Notes under the pieces: model-generated | What the model saw: only the letters and a program-made list of their open reading frames with translations | The model's database searches: none | Told to the model about the DNA's origin: nothing | Part shown: piece after piece, positions 37,345 to 48,869 of the stretch | How positions within the stretch are numbered: the first letter of the stretch is position 1 | Layout: each line of letters begins with the position of its first letter | From: Whitmania pigra | Taxonomy: Eukaryota > Annelida > Clitellata > Hirudinida > Haemopidae | Reading direction: 5' to 3' | Assembly (NCBI GenBank): GCA_021613335.1 | Contig: JAJTWR010000338.1 | Coordinates: 387,001 to 451,000 of the forward strand | DNA: 64,000 nucleotides | Program-made: the position numbers and the translations under genes

Positions 37345-39721
37345 TTTTAAAAAAAAAACCCGGGTCACTTCGGTCATAAATCGACCTTGGCTCGCTACGT
37401 CATAATAGGTCTTTGTCTAAAGAAGTGAGATTAAAAAGAGATTAATCTTGTCATGTTAGTCTCCCCAAATCCAACGTGCATTAACCAAGACCCACGGGTC
37501 AATGAAAGAAGGGGAATGGTTTAAGAGGGGGTGGTAAGTTGATGGATGGAAGCGTGGGTTTTTTTTTTTTGTCGGGCGGGTGGGTGGAAGCCAGATTTGA
37601 TGAATGAATGAGTGATTGATGGAGAGGTGAATGAGGTGAATAATTCAGTTGATGTGCTCACAATTGAATTTGCCAGTTTTGAAATAATAATATTATTATT
37701 TATATTAATATTTAATATTAACAATAATAATAGTTTTATATTAATAATTGTAGTATGATTTATAATGATTATATTTTATGTAAGTGTTACTTTTATTTAT
37801 ATATTTGCTTTGTTTATGGTTACCCAATCACGAGTCATTGGAGATGCATTGATCTGTGACGTCCTCCCATGTTTATTGATCGACTGCCTGTCATCATCGC
37901 CATCATCATCGTCGTCGTCGCTAGTATCGTCATCGATTATTATAATAAAAATATATCTATCTAAAATAATAATAACAATTACAGAAAAACCATCAACATC
38001 ATCATCATCATCATCATCATCATCTCAGCATCGCCATAAAGTACGACCCGACAAAACAGATCTATATATATTCATCTATTTACAAACTTCCTCTCTTCGG
38101 AGCACCTGGCTGGGTTGTCCTCGTGGCGACCCTGTTGGACCGTGGTCGGTGACGATGGAATTTTATCGAAATGATGAATCACCTCGTTAAGGACGGCAGT
38201 TGTCATCGGGATTATGTTCGACGTGCAACAATTAATCATTATTTAATAACAGCACCATCATCATGATGACTGCGACGACAAAATGAAGATGATAATGACA
38301 ATAAACTCACTGAGGGAATGAGTGAGTGTGTGTATTATTATTATAATTAATTAATTAATAATAATATGATTAAAATAATATAATTGTAATAATAATAATA
38401 TTTATTTTAATAATAAATTAATTATTAATATATTAATGATATAATTATGATTGCCTTTGTTGTAGCAACAAGCTCTCTATGTTAATCCACAAAGTTCATT
38501 CTTTAGAGCTGTGAGTCTGGAATCAACTATTAATGTGTGCTTCATTCCAGCAAGCAAGGGTTATCAAGAAGTAATAACAGAGATATAAAAAATTATCATA
38601 AAAAGTATTATGACTACAACGAATATTATAATTAATATAATATAAAATAATATTGATGATTCCAAATCGTGGACTTTTAAAAGTTTCGAAGAGGCTTTCG
38701 ACTGGATAAATTATTCGACTATTTTGGTCGTTAAATTAAAAAAGAGATTTTTTTTATAAATTATGACAACAAATGATTTAAACATTGTACACAGCCTTCA
38801 AAGAACGCCTTAATGTTCTGCTTTCAATGGCTCTGTTCCGGTTTTGTCCAAACTGAGAATGATGATTATTATTTTGGATCTTCATTAAAATTTTAAGAGA
38901 AATTTTGTTTACTCCGAGAGATTTTTTGGAAAATGTTTCTTGTGAGAATATCTTTATGTGTTTTAATCTTTTAATTCTGCTATAAATAATAAATTAAAGA
39001 CAGTTCGGTGCAGGATTAACACAACGAAGTTGTTCACAACAAATCGTCTCATAACAATATCCTTTTAGCCTGTGAAATCGTTGACTGCACGACCTATGGT
39101 CCTTTTAAAGGCTTAATTAGTAACTAATAATTAATAATCAGTAATTAGTCATTGACAATTAATACTTAGTAATTAATAATTTGTAATTAATAGTTAATAA
39201 TTAGTAATTAATTCAATTGAATTCCTTCTTAGACTGCAGAGTTCTGGTTCGAATCATAGCCTGGACCGCATTGACACTTGACAGTCTCAAACATTTAGAT
39301 ATTTTCAGATACTTAAATATTAATTATTAAATTATTTATTATCGCAATATATTTTATATTATTTACAGAAACGCTGAGAGCATTATCTCGTGGGTGCTTT
39401 GAAAAATAAACTCCATTATCTCAGCATCACTCGTTACAAAGACCTCGAGCTTCCAGATCGTAAGATAAAGATGTCGAAGCGATTAGTGATGATGCCAGGA
39501 AGATACTCCCCGATGACGTCAACTGCCGGATGAAGCATTCCGGAAGGAGGAAGTGGAAAGACTGATGACCAAACTGGAGTGAGCCACTCGTCGCCTCGGC
39601 TAAGAATGGGAAAACTACTTGTGGTGCGATCATCGCCATCATCATCGACGGCGGGAAGGTTGAGAGGTTTAAGGACTGGCATCGTCGTAATAATAGTGAT
39701 GATGATGATGATGATGATGAT
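37345..39721. other. Gene-poor region with one minus-strand open frame
   Basis: Holds CAT tracts (37995-38025), AT-rich unique DNA and degenerate AATTAGTAATTAATAATT-like repeats (39110-39215). 39434-39682 has an ATG-started 82-codon minus-strand frame (MPVLKPLNLPAVDDDGDD, later SGMLHPAVDVIGEYLPGIIT) in a GC-richer patch; the opposite strand is partly open. No family recognised and no splice partners found, so it is not called as a gene. Confidence 0.35.
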
Positions 39722-40134
39722 GAGTGAGTGAGTGAGTGAGTGAGTGAGTGAGTGAGTGAGTGAGTGAGTGAGTGAGTGAGTGAGTGAGTGAGTTGAGTGA
39801 GTGAGTGAGTGAGTGTGAGTGAGTGAGTGAGTGAGTGAGTGAGTGAAGTGAGTGAGTGAGTGAGAGTGAGTGAGTGAGTGTGAGTGAGTGAGTGAGTGAG
39901 TGTGAGTGAGTGAGTGAGTGAGTGAGTGAGTGAGTGAGTGAGTGAGTGAGTTGAGTGAGTGAGTGAGTGAGTGAGTGAGTGAGTGCGTGAGTGAGTGAGT
40001 GAATGAGTGAGTGAGTGAGTGAGTGAGTGAGTGAGTGAGTGAGTGAGTGAGTGAGTGAGTGAGTGAGTGAGTGGAGTGAGTGAGTGAGTGAGTGAGTGAG
40101 TGAGTGAGTGAGTGAGTGAGTGAGTGAGTGAGTG
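39722..40134. repeat. (GAGT)n microsatellite, about 413 bp
   Basis: Over 100 tetranucleotide units with 1-bp slips and rare CGTGA/AATGA interruptions. The minus-strand THSL frame is an artefact. Lies 184 bases downstream of the stop of the 255-aa gene, so it may fall in or near its 3' UTR. Confidence 0.95.
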
Positions 40135-40317
40135 GAGATATTAAAAAAGACTAAAACATTTCTCCACCTTTTGTTAAATATTTTAATCCTGACAAAAGCT
40201 GGAAAAATTAAAAAAACCCACTGGCCTGGTTTCATATTGCTCTCACTAATTTCCATTGCCACTATCGTCGTCGTTGTCTTCGACATTAACATTACCATCA
40301 CATCATAACCATCATCA

Positions 40318-42823
40318 TCATCTACGGCACAAAGATGGACATTCAGTGCATTTGAGTTCCCACAAGAGTTTCAGCATTTTATCGAATTCCTCCTTGTCCC
40401 AATCCTTGCAACATCTGTTGGGAAGATGATGACGATGACGACGACAGCGACGATGATGATGAAAAATCGATGATGACGACTACGATGATTTATGGTTATG
40501 ACGATGACAAAGATAATTACACATGATTATTCAATGAAAACCATGAATAAATAATAGCTGATGACCACCAGCTTCGTCATCACCTATATTCGATCATGTG
40601 AGGATCCTTGTAGTTGATCCATCTGATTTTGTCAACGTTGATTGGTCTGGTGATGTTCTTGTTGTGATTTATCATCGGGGTGTAGTAAGGATCCTTCCAG
40701 CAGTGGTCGTAGAGGGCATTCCTCTTTGACTTCTCCACATGGGACTGCATAATTAAATACTTATTTGTTTTATTCATTGATTGATTTATTTATTTATTTA
40801 TTCTTTTCTTTTCTTTTTGTTGTTTTCGAACTCATTTTTGCAAGCCGTTTCTTTATTAAATTGGCCTTATTGTAGTTGTAGTAATATTGATAATATCTTA
40901 TTATCGATATTTAAAAAAAAATTTTAAGACATATAATAATGTTTGCATGATAAATGGATCTCTCGCTCAGTAACGTCCTATGCCGAAGGCTTGAGGAATG
41001 TCTCAGTTACAAACTGGTAAAAGGTCCAATAAGTTATCTTTATTCAAGATTAACTCACCGTCTCCTCATTCAATACTTAAAGAGGGGTTAGTTCATAAAT
41101 ATTCAGTAAGTTGTTGACATCTGGACAGTTATTATAAAGCCATCCGTCAATCCATTAATCACCAATCATTCATTCATTTCTCTTTAACTGTTTCATGTTT
41201 ACGTTAAATGTTCGTGAATATGCATTTGTTGAAACCCAGCTATTCATTGGTTCGTCCCCATCACGTGATGGGCAGATATTTCTTCAACAGCGCTTCTAGA
41301 AGAGTTTTCTCGCGTACGTCCATTCGGTTAAATCGTTGGCCACTTTTTGTCAGCGAAAAGTTTTTTATCTGCGTTTTTTGTTTCTTACTCCTTGACCAAA
41401 TTATGTGAAATTGCAATTTATATCTTATTGCTCGATTTAATTAATTATTATTATTATTTATTAGATAATTTTCTTTAAGTAATTCACGCGGAACCTCCCA
41501 ATGTCGCAACTGTTCGTATCGACAGTAGCGGGTCTTGACTTTGGAGTAGCGAACGAGATTGGCCAAGTTGTGTTTCGTCTGCTCGTTGATCTTTCTTCTG
41601 CGCACCATCATTCTCTTCTCGCTAGTGATATTTATTGTCATTAATAATATTTTTTTTATTATTTTAATTATTATCATTAAATATTAATTATCGGTAGTAG
41701 AAAAATTACAGCATGACTTTATTCTCCGTTGCATAGAAATGGAAAAGATTGCATTCAATAGAATAATTAATGAACAACTATTTCATTAATTTTACATTAC
41801 AATTTTTTAGTGTTGTTTATTTGTTTCTTAAAATTATTTTTCAAGTCACCTTGACTTATCGTGGGCGTTGGAATATTTGAGATTCCAGCAATCAACTTTA
41901 GGGGGGCCCAGCATCTGACTGCCGAGCGTCCTCGTGATTTTCTTGGCGCTGATGTTTCTCAAATCCTACGTGTCGTCAAGAAATACAAACGTAAAGAAAC
42001 AAAAAGATAATCAGTCCTTTTAAGCTCTCCATCCATACGCCTATCCATCAATCATTCATTCATCCATCCGCTCATCGGCCCTTCATCGCTGGAATGATAA
42101 TCCCGAGAAAACAAACAGCGCAGTTAACAGAAAAATTTAACTCTAGGCTGAATTGGGTTCTTATGAAATTCAGAAGTAAAGAATATAATGGTGTCGTGAA
42201 GAAAGCTTAGTACTTTGGAAAAATATAAATATAGTTGTCATTACCTCTAATTGAGGGTTTAATAAATACTTACCAAAGATTCAAATACCCTGCCTGGTTT
42301 ATTCGTGCAATATTTTATGACAGTCTTCGGGGGTGCGGTATCTATCTGGGACACAGCTGTTTCGAAGATGAAATTTCATCAAAGTAACCGATTGTAATGT
42401 TTGTAAAGCTTAAAATAGATTCACTTGGTCGTGATCAACACCACCATACCAATACCAAGCTTCAATCAATGCCTATTCCACTAATCAATCGAATGTAGCC
42501 AATTAGAAATTAGAATGTAGCCATTAGATATGTGCTTCGACAAAAATTTGTTACTAAAAGTTTTACGTTTACACTAAAGTGACTCGTTTTGGAAATCATT
42601 ACAATTTAAAACGTTTAAATGCCAATTTGGAGTACTCACCATTGGCAACCCTCATTCTGTGTTTATAATAATTTTTCCAACTACTATCGACTGTGCCAGC
42701 TGGAAAGTTTGGCTGGAACCTGAAGATGTTGGAACAAGAAAAAGAGGCGCATGCCTTTCCCAAGCACTTGTCGGGTCTTACCCTGCGGTCAACGTTCGTC
42801 AATGTGCTGGCATTAGAAGCCAT
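40318..42823 (-). CDS. Unrecognised basic protein, 255 aa, six exons
   Basis: Exons: 42640-42823, 42274-42356, 41850-41965, 41495-41621, 40584-40744, 40318-40414. Every junction has GT/AG and matching phase, and the joined frame runs from ATG to TGA without a stop, which is strong evidence for a real gene. It starts MASNASTLTNVDRRVRPDKC. It is rich in Lys/Arg/Asn/Tyr/Trp and has 12-13 Cys. There is a basic patch EKRMMVRRRKINEQTKHNLA (residues about 129-148) and aromatic-rich ALYDHCWKDPYYTPM, later IRWINYKDPHMIEY. It ends ELKCTECPSLCRR. No signal peptide or TM helix. I do not recognise the family; the compact basic, aromatic-rich texture is reminiscent of axonemal or sperm proteins, but that is a guess. 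Divergent from WRAP73 with 767 bp between starts. Confidence 0.8.
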
Positions 42824-43178
42824 CTCCAGGCGAAGTTGAGATTCAGAAATAGGAATGTGTCAACTTTTGCAGCTGATTTGTAAATTTAAATGAAATACCC
42901 GTTTTGAGACTGCTAAGCAGCAATCGCGATAGCTTCGTGACGTAGATAAGTCATTTGTTTATGCCTAATCAGAACTAATCAGTTCTTAAATGGTCGAGGA
43001 ATATTATAATATTTTGAGAAACAGCTATAAATAAACTGATAATTCGATCTATTTTAAAATGTTTTGACTTCATTGCAGTAAGATTAAAACAAAATAGCAT
43101 TTAACAGATTTAATTGGAAATGTGGTAATAGAATGTTGCACCAGACGGTATTTGCATTGAAAAATACAACTTTAAATT

Positions 43179-43360
43179 CAGTGTCGTAAAAAGTACCGTA
43201 TTTCAGTAATTAGGTAAAAGTACAAGTAATACCTCAAAAATGTACTTAAGTTAAAGTAAAAGTATTTTTCAAAGATGTACTTAAGTAAAAGTAAAACTTT
43301 ACAGCAATTAAAAGTTACTTTAAAAGTAAAAAGTAAAAGTACTGATGCAGCGCAACACTG
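43179..43360. mobile_element. hAT-type MITE (182 bp) with 8-bp target-site duplication
   Basis: The left end CAGTGTCGTAAAAAGTACC and the reverse complement of the right end, CAGTGTTGCGCTGCATCAGT, share the hAT-type CAGTG terminus. Internal sequence is rich in AAGTAAAAGTA/TACTTAAGT motifs like the Tol2 group. Flanks TTTAAATT (43171-43178) and CTTAAATT (43361-43368) form an 8-bp duplication with one mismatch, the size typical of hAT. No transposase ORF, so non-autonomous. Lies in the divergent promoter interval 230 bp upstream of the WRAP73 start. Confidence 0.75.
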
Positions 43361-43590
43361 CTTAAATTGTTCTCAATGGCGTTTTTATGTTGGTAAAATT
43401 AAGGTTAATTAATAAATAATTAATAAATATTGAATTTATGAAAAATTTAAGAAAGAAAAGATATAAAATGATTAGGTATGTACATTGTACAATGTTCAGT
43501 CGTTGGGTTTTCCAATTATAGAAACAGACTTATTTACATTGAATATTCTGGCGCGTTGAGTTGAATTGGCGAACTAATACGAGAAAAAAA

Positions 43591-45634
43591 ATGAACTTTT
43601 CGGATTTTTTCAATTTATCGAGCCAATTGTTTAAAATTTCAAAAGATGGGACAAAGTTTGCAAACGCCGTGTTTGACAAAATCGTGATTCGCGATGCCGA
43701 AAACATGCAGCCCATCAAAGTATTTAAATTCGAAGATACTGTGCAGCATTTGGAATGGTCATACGATTCTACCATGATCTTATGCGCTAACTTTAAAAGA
43801 TCTCTTATCCGAGTGAGTGCTCAACAACAATCAAAATTTCGTCAAAATAAAAATGTGGAACGAGATGCTTTATTTGAAACGAATTAATATTATAAATGCA
43901 GAAAATAGAAGTCTAAGACTCAAACTAGTCGTAAAAGAGAAATAAGTTAAATGAGTTCTACTTTATTACTTGTTAAGTTTCAAAGTAAGATAGATATTGT
44001 TGCAAACTAAGATGAAACATCTGCCTTTTCAACATTGTTTTGTTATCCTACTTGTTACACCATTAATTGGGCAGGTATGGCTACTGGAAGCTCCAGACTG
44101 GAAATGTGAGATAGACGAAGGGTCCTCAGGATTGGTGGATGTACAATGGAGTCCTGACTCCAGACACATTCTGTCGACCGACAGTCTCCACTTAAGAATC
44201 ACAGTCTGGTCGCTCATCAACAAAACCACTTCTTATATTCAGCATCCTAAAAACTGTTCTAAATACATCGACTTCACGAGGTTAGAAATCTTTGTAAATA
44301 TTTTATTTTATCATTTTCTTGCTTTGACGCAGAATTCTGTTTAACTGCAATTCCACTTCATCGTTGATCTAAAATACTTTTCCCCAATGGCCAGGAATGG
44401 GAAATACCTTGCAGTGGCAGAGAGGAGAGGTTGCAAAGATTTTATCAGCATCTTCAATTGTTCATCCTGGTTTTCGATGAGTCACTTCGGTCCTGCAACT
44501 GAAGATCTCGACGGAATTTCTTGGTCTCCGACACGTGACATCTTGTGCATCTGGGAATCCTGCTTCGTTTATAAAGTTGGCGGATGTTGTTATGATGATT
44601 ATGATGATGGTGATAATAAGTTTAATTGAATTGAGATCGGGGAAAGCTTCAGAAGAACGGCTTTGATTTGCATAATAATTATAATTTGCATGGTTTTTCA
44701 AATTTTACAAGCTCAACTGATGTTTCCTAATTTTCTTCTTTTAAAACCAACCAACCCAGGTGCTGATTTACAGTTTTGAAGGACAGTGTCTCTCGACTTT
44801 CAGCGACCTAGCTCTCGGGGTAAAGCACGTGACCTGGTCTCCTTCAGGTCAGATCTTGGGCGTCGGTTCATACGACGAGAAACTCAGGCTCTTAAACCAT
44901 CTGACCTGGGGATTGGTGGAAGAGTTTCGGCACAACGAGGCTCTCGCCGACGATATACCGATGTATAAAGAAGTCGTCGAACCTGATGATCCCTTGAAAG
45001 GTTGCAATTCTGAGAATTCATTCAATTTACAACATGATTGCTAAATAATTCCACCATCAATTTTACGTAGAAATCCTGAGTTGAAGAAACATTTTATGAT
45101 ATAAACATCTGCTCAACCTTGTTTGATGTTTTCTCGACATTTTTCTTGAATTTGAACTCCTTCGTAGGTTCAACTCATCACCTGGTGATGTCCTCTCGAG
45201 ACCTTCATCTTCCGGTGCTAACGCCCGAAGTGCCAAGAGAAAATCTCGGGGTCGGCGTAATCCTCTTCAGTGCGGACACGAAGTACATTGCCTCGTTAAG
45301 TCATTCCACTCCTACTTGCATCTGGATATGGAGTTTATCGACTCTTAAATGTTTTTCCTTGATTGTCCAAGACAAGCCTATCAGAGATTTCTCGTGGGAC
45401 CCCGTAAGATCCAGATTGGCCTTGTGCACGGGATCCTCCAATGTCTTGATATGGATGCCCGAGGGAGCTCTCTCCGTTCCCGTGCCTTGCAAAGATGGAG
45501 AAAGTTTTTCAGTCGTAAGAGTGAAGTGGTGGCCTGTGGATGGAAGTAGGTTGGCTCTCATCGGCACTAAACAGATGTGCTGGTGCTCCACGATGCCTGA
45601 ACAGTGTCAAGTCTCATATTCTCCATCAGGATGA
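43591..45634 (+). CDS. WRAP73: WD repeat-containing protein WRAP73 (WDR8)
   Basis: Centrosome/centriolar-satellite WD40 protein needed for spindle anchoring and ciliogenesis. Exons: 43591-43812, 44075-44280, 44395-44575, 44760-45000, 45168-45634, ending TGA; 438 aa, phases consistent. It starts [20 protein letters not shown], aligning with the human start, so this ATG was chosen over the upstream in-frame one at 43561. Conserved blocks include [68 protein letters not shown] and RLLNHLTW. The human linker before the last WD repeats is shorter here, and the C terminus is trimmed (...VSYSPSG). AATAAA at 45979-45984. Complete and intact. Confidence 0.95.
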
Positions 45635-45984
45635 TGTCGTTGATAGTTTAAATTGTCTGAATCTGTGATAAACGTGTACAAATGTTCGATGCATGATCTT
45701 TTTTTTCTCTGTATGGTTTGATTTTATGTTTTATCAATGCATGTTTCATATTTAATATTGAATGCTTTTAAAAATATAAACTTTTGGAAAATGAGACTGC
45801 TTAGTTTTGGAAGTGTTAGCAGAGTTCCAAATGCATTTCGGATTTTAAGATTGGCACTTCTGCGATGTATGTGTTTGTCCAGATTGGCCTTGACAAGGCT
45901 TATTATAATATCCAAATTTTGTTGGTAAAAAGTTAGCTTGAGCTTCAGGTGGTGAGGCGTTGTAGTTGTAAATAGGGAAATAAA

Positions 45985-46837
45985 TCATTTAGTGGGTATT
46001 TAGGATATGAGTAGCTTCCGTCAAAATGCTATATAAAAATTAGCCCTCAGAATATTTAAAAACATAAAAGCAAAGAAAATCAAAAATTTTGCTATTACTA
46101 AATTATCATAATGGAGGTTGTTGACTATAGGCAAATTTCAAATATTGACGTGAGCGTCCTGTTTCGGAATCTTGTTCTCAAAGGCGCCAGTTTGCCTCGT
46201 GGCCTTTGTTATTTTTTCAACGAATGACTTTGTCTTATAGATATTTGCGAAGGGTTTTCGTTATATTTTGACGAGTAAGGAATTGAACGAAATAGGAACT
46301 GTCACATTTCGGTTAGAACTATCTCTTCGCCATATGACGTGTTCGTTTGTTTTCATAAATCTTGCCTATGGACGCGGGCTTGTTTTCTTCGCCCTTGGTA
46401 ACGATGATGAATCCGATTGGAATGGAGCCAGATTGATTACAAATGTATTATTTTAAACACTTTTCTGAGTTTATTTGTAACTTACTTACTATTTCATAGC
46501 GGTGTTCCCTTCTCTATGTAGAACGTTGCTCCATTTCCGAACTCTGTTCTATTGCCCTATTTAAAGGTAACGAATTACAATAATTATAAGTTATAGTTTA
46601 AATTCGTTACTGGAAACGTAATTTACATTTAGGCTCCATCTCATGGTCCGGCAACTTTTTCGAGTCGAGCGCATTATTCAACGATGCTCGCTAGGGTGCA
46701 TTGCTCGGCTTACAATTTGAATTTTAGAATCACTCCTTGAAAGAGTGAATGCATGCTGTGAATAATTGACGTTAAATTTTATTATTGGCATGTTTATTAA
46801 CTGCTTCGCGAATGGGAGAAAGCACACCAATCATAAA
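45985..46837. other. Intergenic, WRAP73 to U1 cluster
   Basis: No gene or repeat recognised; moderately AT-rich unique sequence. Confidence 0.4.
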
Positions 46838-46894
46838 ACACCTTGAAAATCTTCGGGACTGCCACTATATAGGGACCTTCTTTGCATAGCCCAT

Positions 46895-47057
46895 AAACTT
46901 ACCTTGCGTAGGGGACACCGTGATCAGGAAGGCGGTTCCCCCAGGACGAGGCCCTCCCATTGCACTGCGGTTGGGTTGACTCCTGCGATTACCCCAAATG
47001 CGGGTAACTCGGGCGCATATTTTTTGATAGTGGGGGACTGCGTTCGCGCTTTCCCTC
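46895..47057 (+). ncRNA. U1: U1 snRNA gene, copy 1 (variant 5' end)
   Basis: 163 nt aligned end to end with U1. 5' end AAACTTACCTT, stem I GGGGACACC...GGTTCCCCC, 70K loop GATCAGGAAG, U1A loop CATTGCACTGC, Sm-like ATTTTTTG, and 3' stem GGGGGACTGCGTTCGCGCTT. Relative to canonical AUACUUACCUG, U2 is A and G11 is U. A shared ACACC element lies 57 bases upstream (46838-46842), as in the other three copies, marking the PSE. Stem I pairs by compensating changes (GGGGA/TCCCC versus GGAGA/TCTCC in copy 3), which argues against a dead copy. Confidence 0.88.
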
Positions 47058-47505
47058 TTTTTAGAAACTAATGTGAAACCGAATGTTTGGGAGGGTTGTG
47101 ATGATTCTTTTACGCCGGAATGGTCTTGCGCATATTTTGATGAAATCTCTAAGTGATATTAAAAGTGTGTGATATTTTGTTTCATAAGTTATATTTCTCT
47201 AGTGAACATACTTTTATCGTGATTTTCTCCATTCTATATTTCGTCACCAATGCTGCCTCGTTTTTGTTTATGCATGTTTTTACTGTTTACTCGCTAGGTG
47301 GGATACCCGTTAAAAAATACTGTAAAATGCAATTTTGGAAGCATTAAACGTTCTTTATTCGTTGTTATTAAATAAAAATTACGATAATGTCTTCGTTGCA
47401 TTTAGATTTGGAGGTTTGAAGCAAGTGTTTTTTGTGATTAAGCATAGGACACCACTACCAGACTCTTGCGGTCTGTATTTAAGTCGGGCAAAAGTGTGCG
47501 CGGGC

Positions 47506-47668
47506 ATACTTACTTGGCACAGGAGAATCCGTGATCAGGAAGGCGGGCCTCCCAAGCCGAGGCTCAACCATTGCACTGCGGTTGAGTTGAAGCTTGCGAT
47601 TACCCCAAAAGTGGGTAAGTCGGGTGCGTTATTTTTGATAGTGGGGGACTGCGTTCGCGCTTTCCCTC
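47506..47668 (+). ncRNA. U1: U1 snRNA gene, copy 2 (C9 to U)
   Basis: 163-nt U1. 5' end ATACTTACTTGG carries C9 to U in the 5' splice-site recognition sequence, which would favour A at position -1. Loops GATCAGGAAG and CATTGCACTGC and Sm-like ATTTTTG are intact. The second stem is the most changed of the four (GAAGCTTGCGATT where others have GACTCCTGCGATT). ACACC at -57 (47449-47453). The plus-strand protein frame over it is spurious. Confidence 0.85.
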
Positions 47669-48064
47669 GTACTCTGAAGTTAATGTTAAAAGGTGATGGT
47701 TCTGCCGCACTATCATAAAGCATTTTTGATGTACGTTGTTAGCCAGTTACAATTTTCGTCAAGTGTAACGTTGTAATGCTCATTGTTCTCGTTATTTCTG
47801 AAGTGTGTAGCGCCCTTCATACTACCATTCCACAAACTTTTCCTCGATTTCTTTATTCGTCGCCAGGTTATAAAATTCAACTAAGAATTAATATTTATTA
47901 CTAATAGGTATTCTTGCATGATATTTATATCCGTTATATGCGTAAGTTATGCATGGTAAATCAAATTGGTTTCAAAAGGATCCGTGTTTAATTTAGCTAT
48001 GCATGAAACACCTTGGTAAGAAAACCAGCTACATCTAGTAAAGGGGATGTTATGCCAAGACATC

Positions 48065-48227
48065 ATACTTACCTGGCACAGGAGAGACCGTGATCAAGAA
48101 GGCGGTTCTCCCAGGGTGAGGCTCAACCATTGCACCTAGGCTGGGCTGACTCCTGCGATTACCCCAAATGTGGGTAACTCGGGTGCATTATTTTTGATAG
48201 CGGGGGACTGCGTTCGCGCTTTTCCTC
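48065..48227 (+). ncRNA. U1: U1 snRNA gene, copy 3 (canonical 5' end)
   Basis: 163-nt U1 with the canonical 5' end ATACTTACCTG, 70K loop GATCAAGAAG, U1A loop CATTGCACCTA, Sm-like ATTTTTG and 3' stem GGGGGACTGCGTTCGCGCTT. ACACC at -57 (48008-48012). A 3'-box-like AAAGTTAATAGT follows the end. Best candidate for the standard U1. Confidence 0.92.
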
Positions 48228-48689
48228 ATTCTTTAAATGAAAGTTAATAGTGGTTGGTGTGTTTTTTGGCACTATATGTGAGTTTCGTAATAGTCTTTAT
48301 AGATTTGTGTGATTTATGTTGTTTTAGATGTTGAGCGAGTTTATTTTATTTATTAAGCTGAATTGCGTCTTTTGATGTACTACAGTGCTATATTTATTTT
48401 AATTTATCGTTCTTATTGAAACCGGAAAATCACGAATGGTCGTTCATACTTTTTAGGCTTTTTGGTTTTGCATTTGCTCGCTAGGTGGGTATCACGCCAT
48501 TCACTTAATGTTTATGTAGTTTTTTAAAGATTAGTTTAAACTACGTAACAGTTTAATTTCAGTTAATATTGTTATAGATTAATACATACATTTGTTTACA
48601 CAGAATATTTATTTAAAAATTATTTACGAGAAACACCACTATACGCGATGCGCGCTGCCTGTATAAGCAGCCAAGAGCGGCGACTGAGC

Positions 48690-48852
48690 ATACTAACCTG
48701 GCACAGGAGATACCGTGATCAGGAAGGCGGTGCTCCCAGGACGAGACCCTTCCATTGCACTGAGGTTGGGTTGACTTCTGCGATTACCCCAAATGCGGGT
48801 AACTCGGGTGCATTATTTTTGATAGTGGGGGACTGCGTTCGCGCTTTCCCTC
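48690..48852 (+). ncRNA. U1: U1 snRNA gene, copy 4 (U6 to A)
   Basis: 163-nt U1 with 5' end ATACTAACCTG: U6 is A, the base that pairs with intron position +3. All other landmarks are intact (GATCAGGAAG, CATTGCACTGA, ATTTTTG, 3' stem). ACACC at -57 (48633-48637) and a 3'-box-like ATGTTAATTATG downstream. This variant would pair fully with CAG/GTTAGT-type splice donors, which are common in this window. Confidence 0.88.
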
Positions 48853-48869
48853 TTCTCACAAAAAATGTT

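Noticed and set aside
39240..39275. B-box-like GGTTCGAATC
   Set aside because: Flanking bases do not form a T stem and no A box is placed correctly.
39669..40301. 210-codon THSL-repeat frame
   Set aside because: Translation of the GAGT array.
47335..47718. 127-codon plus-strand frame (and 48648-48953)
   Set aside because: Overlap U1 snRNA copies 2 and 4; the similarity between the two 'proteins' is the U1 sequence itself.
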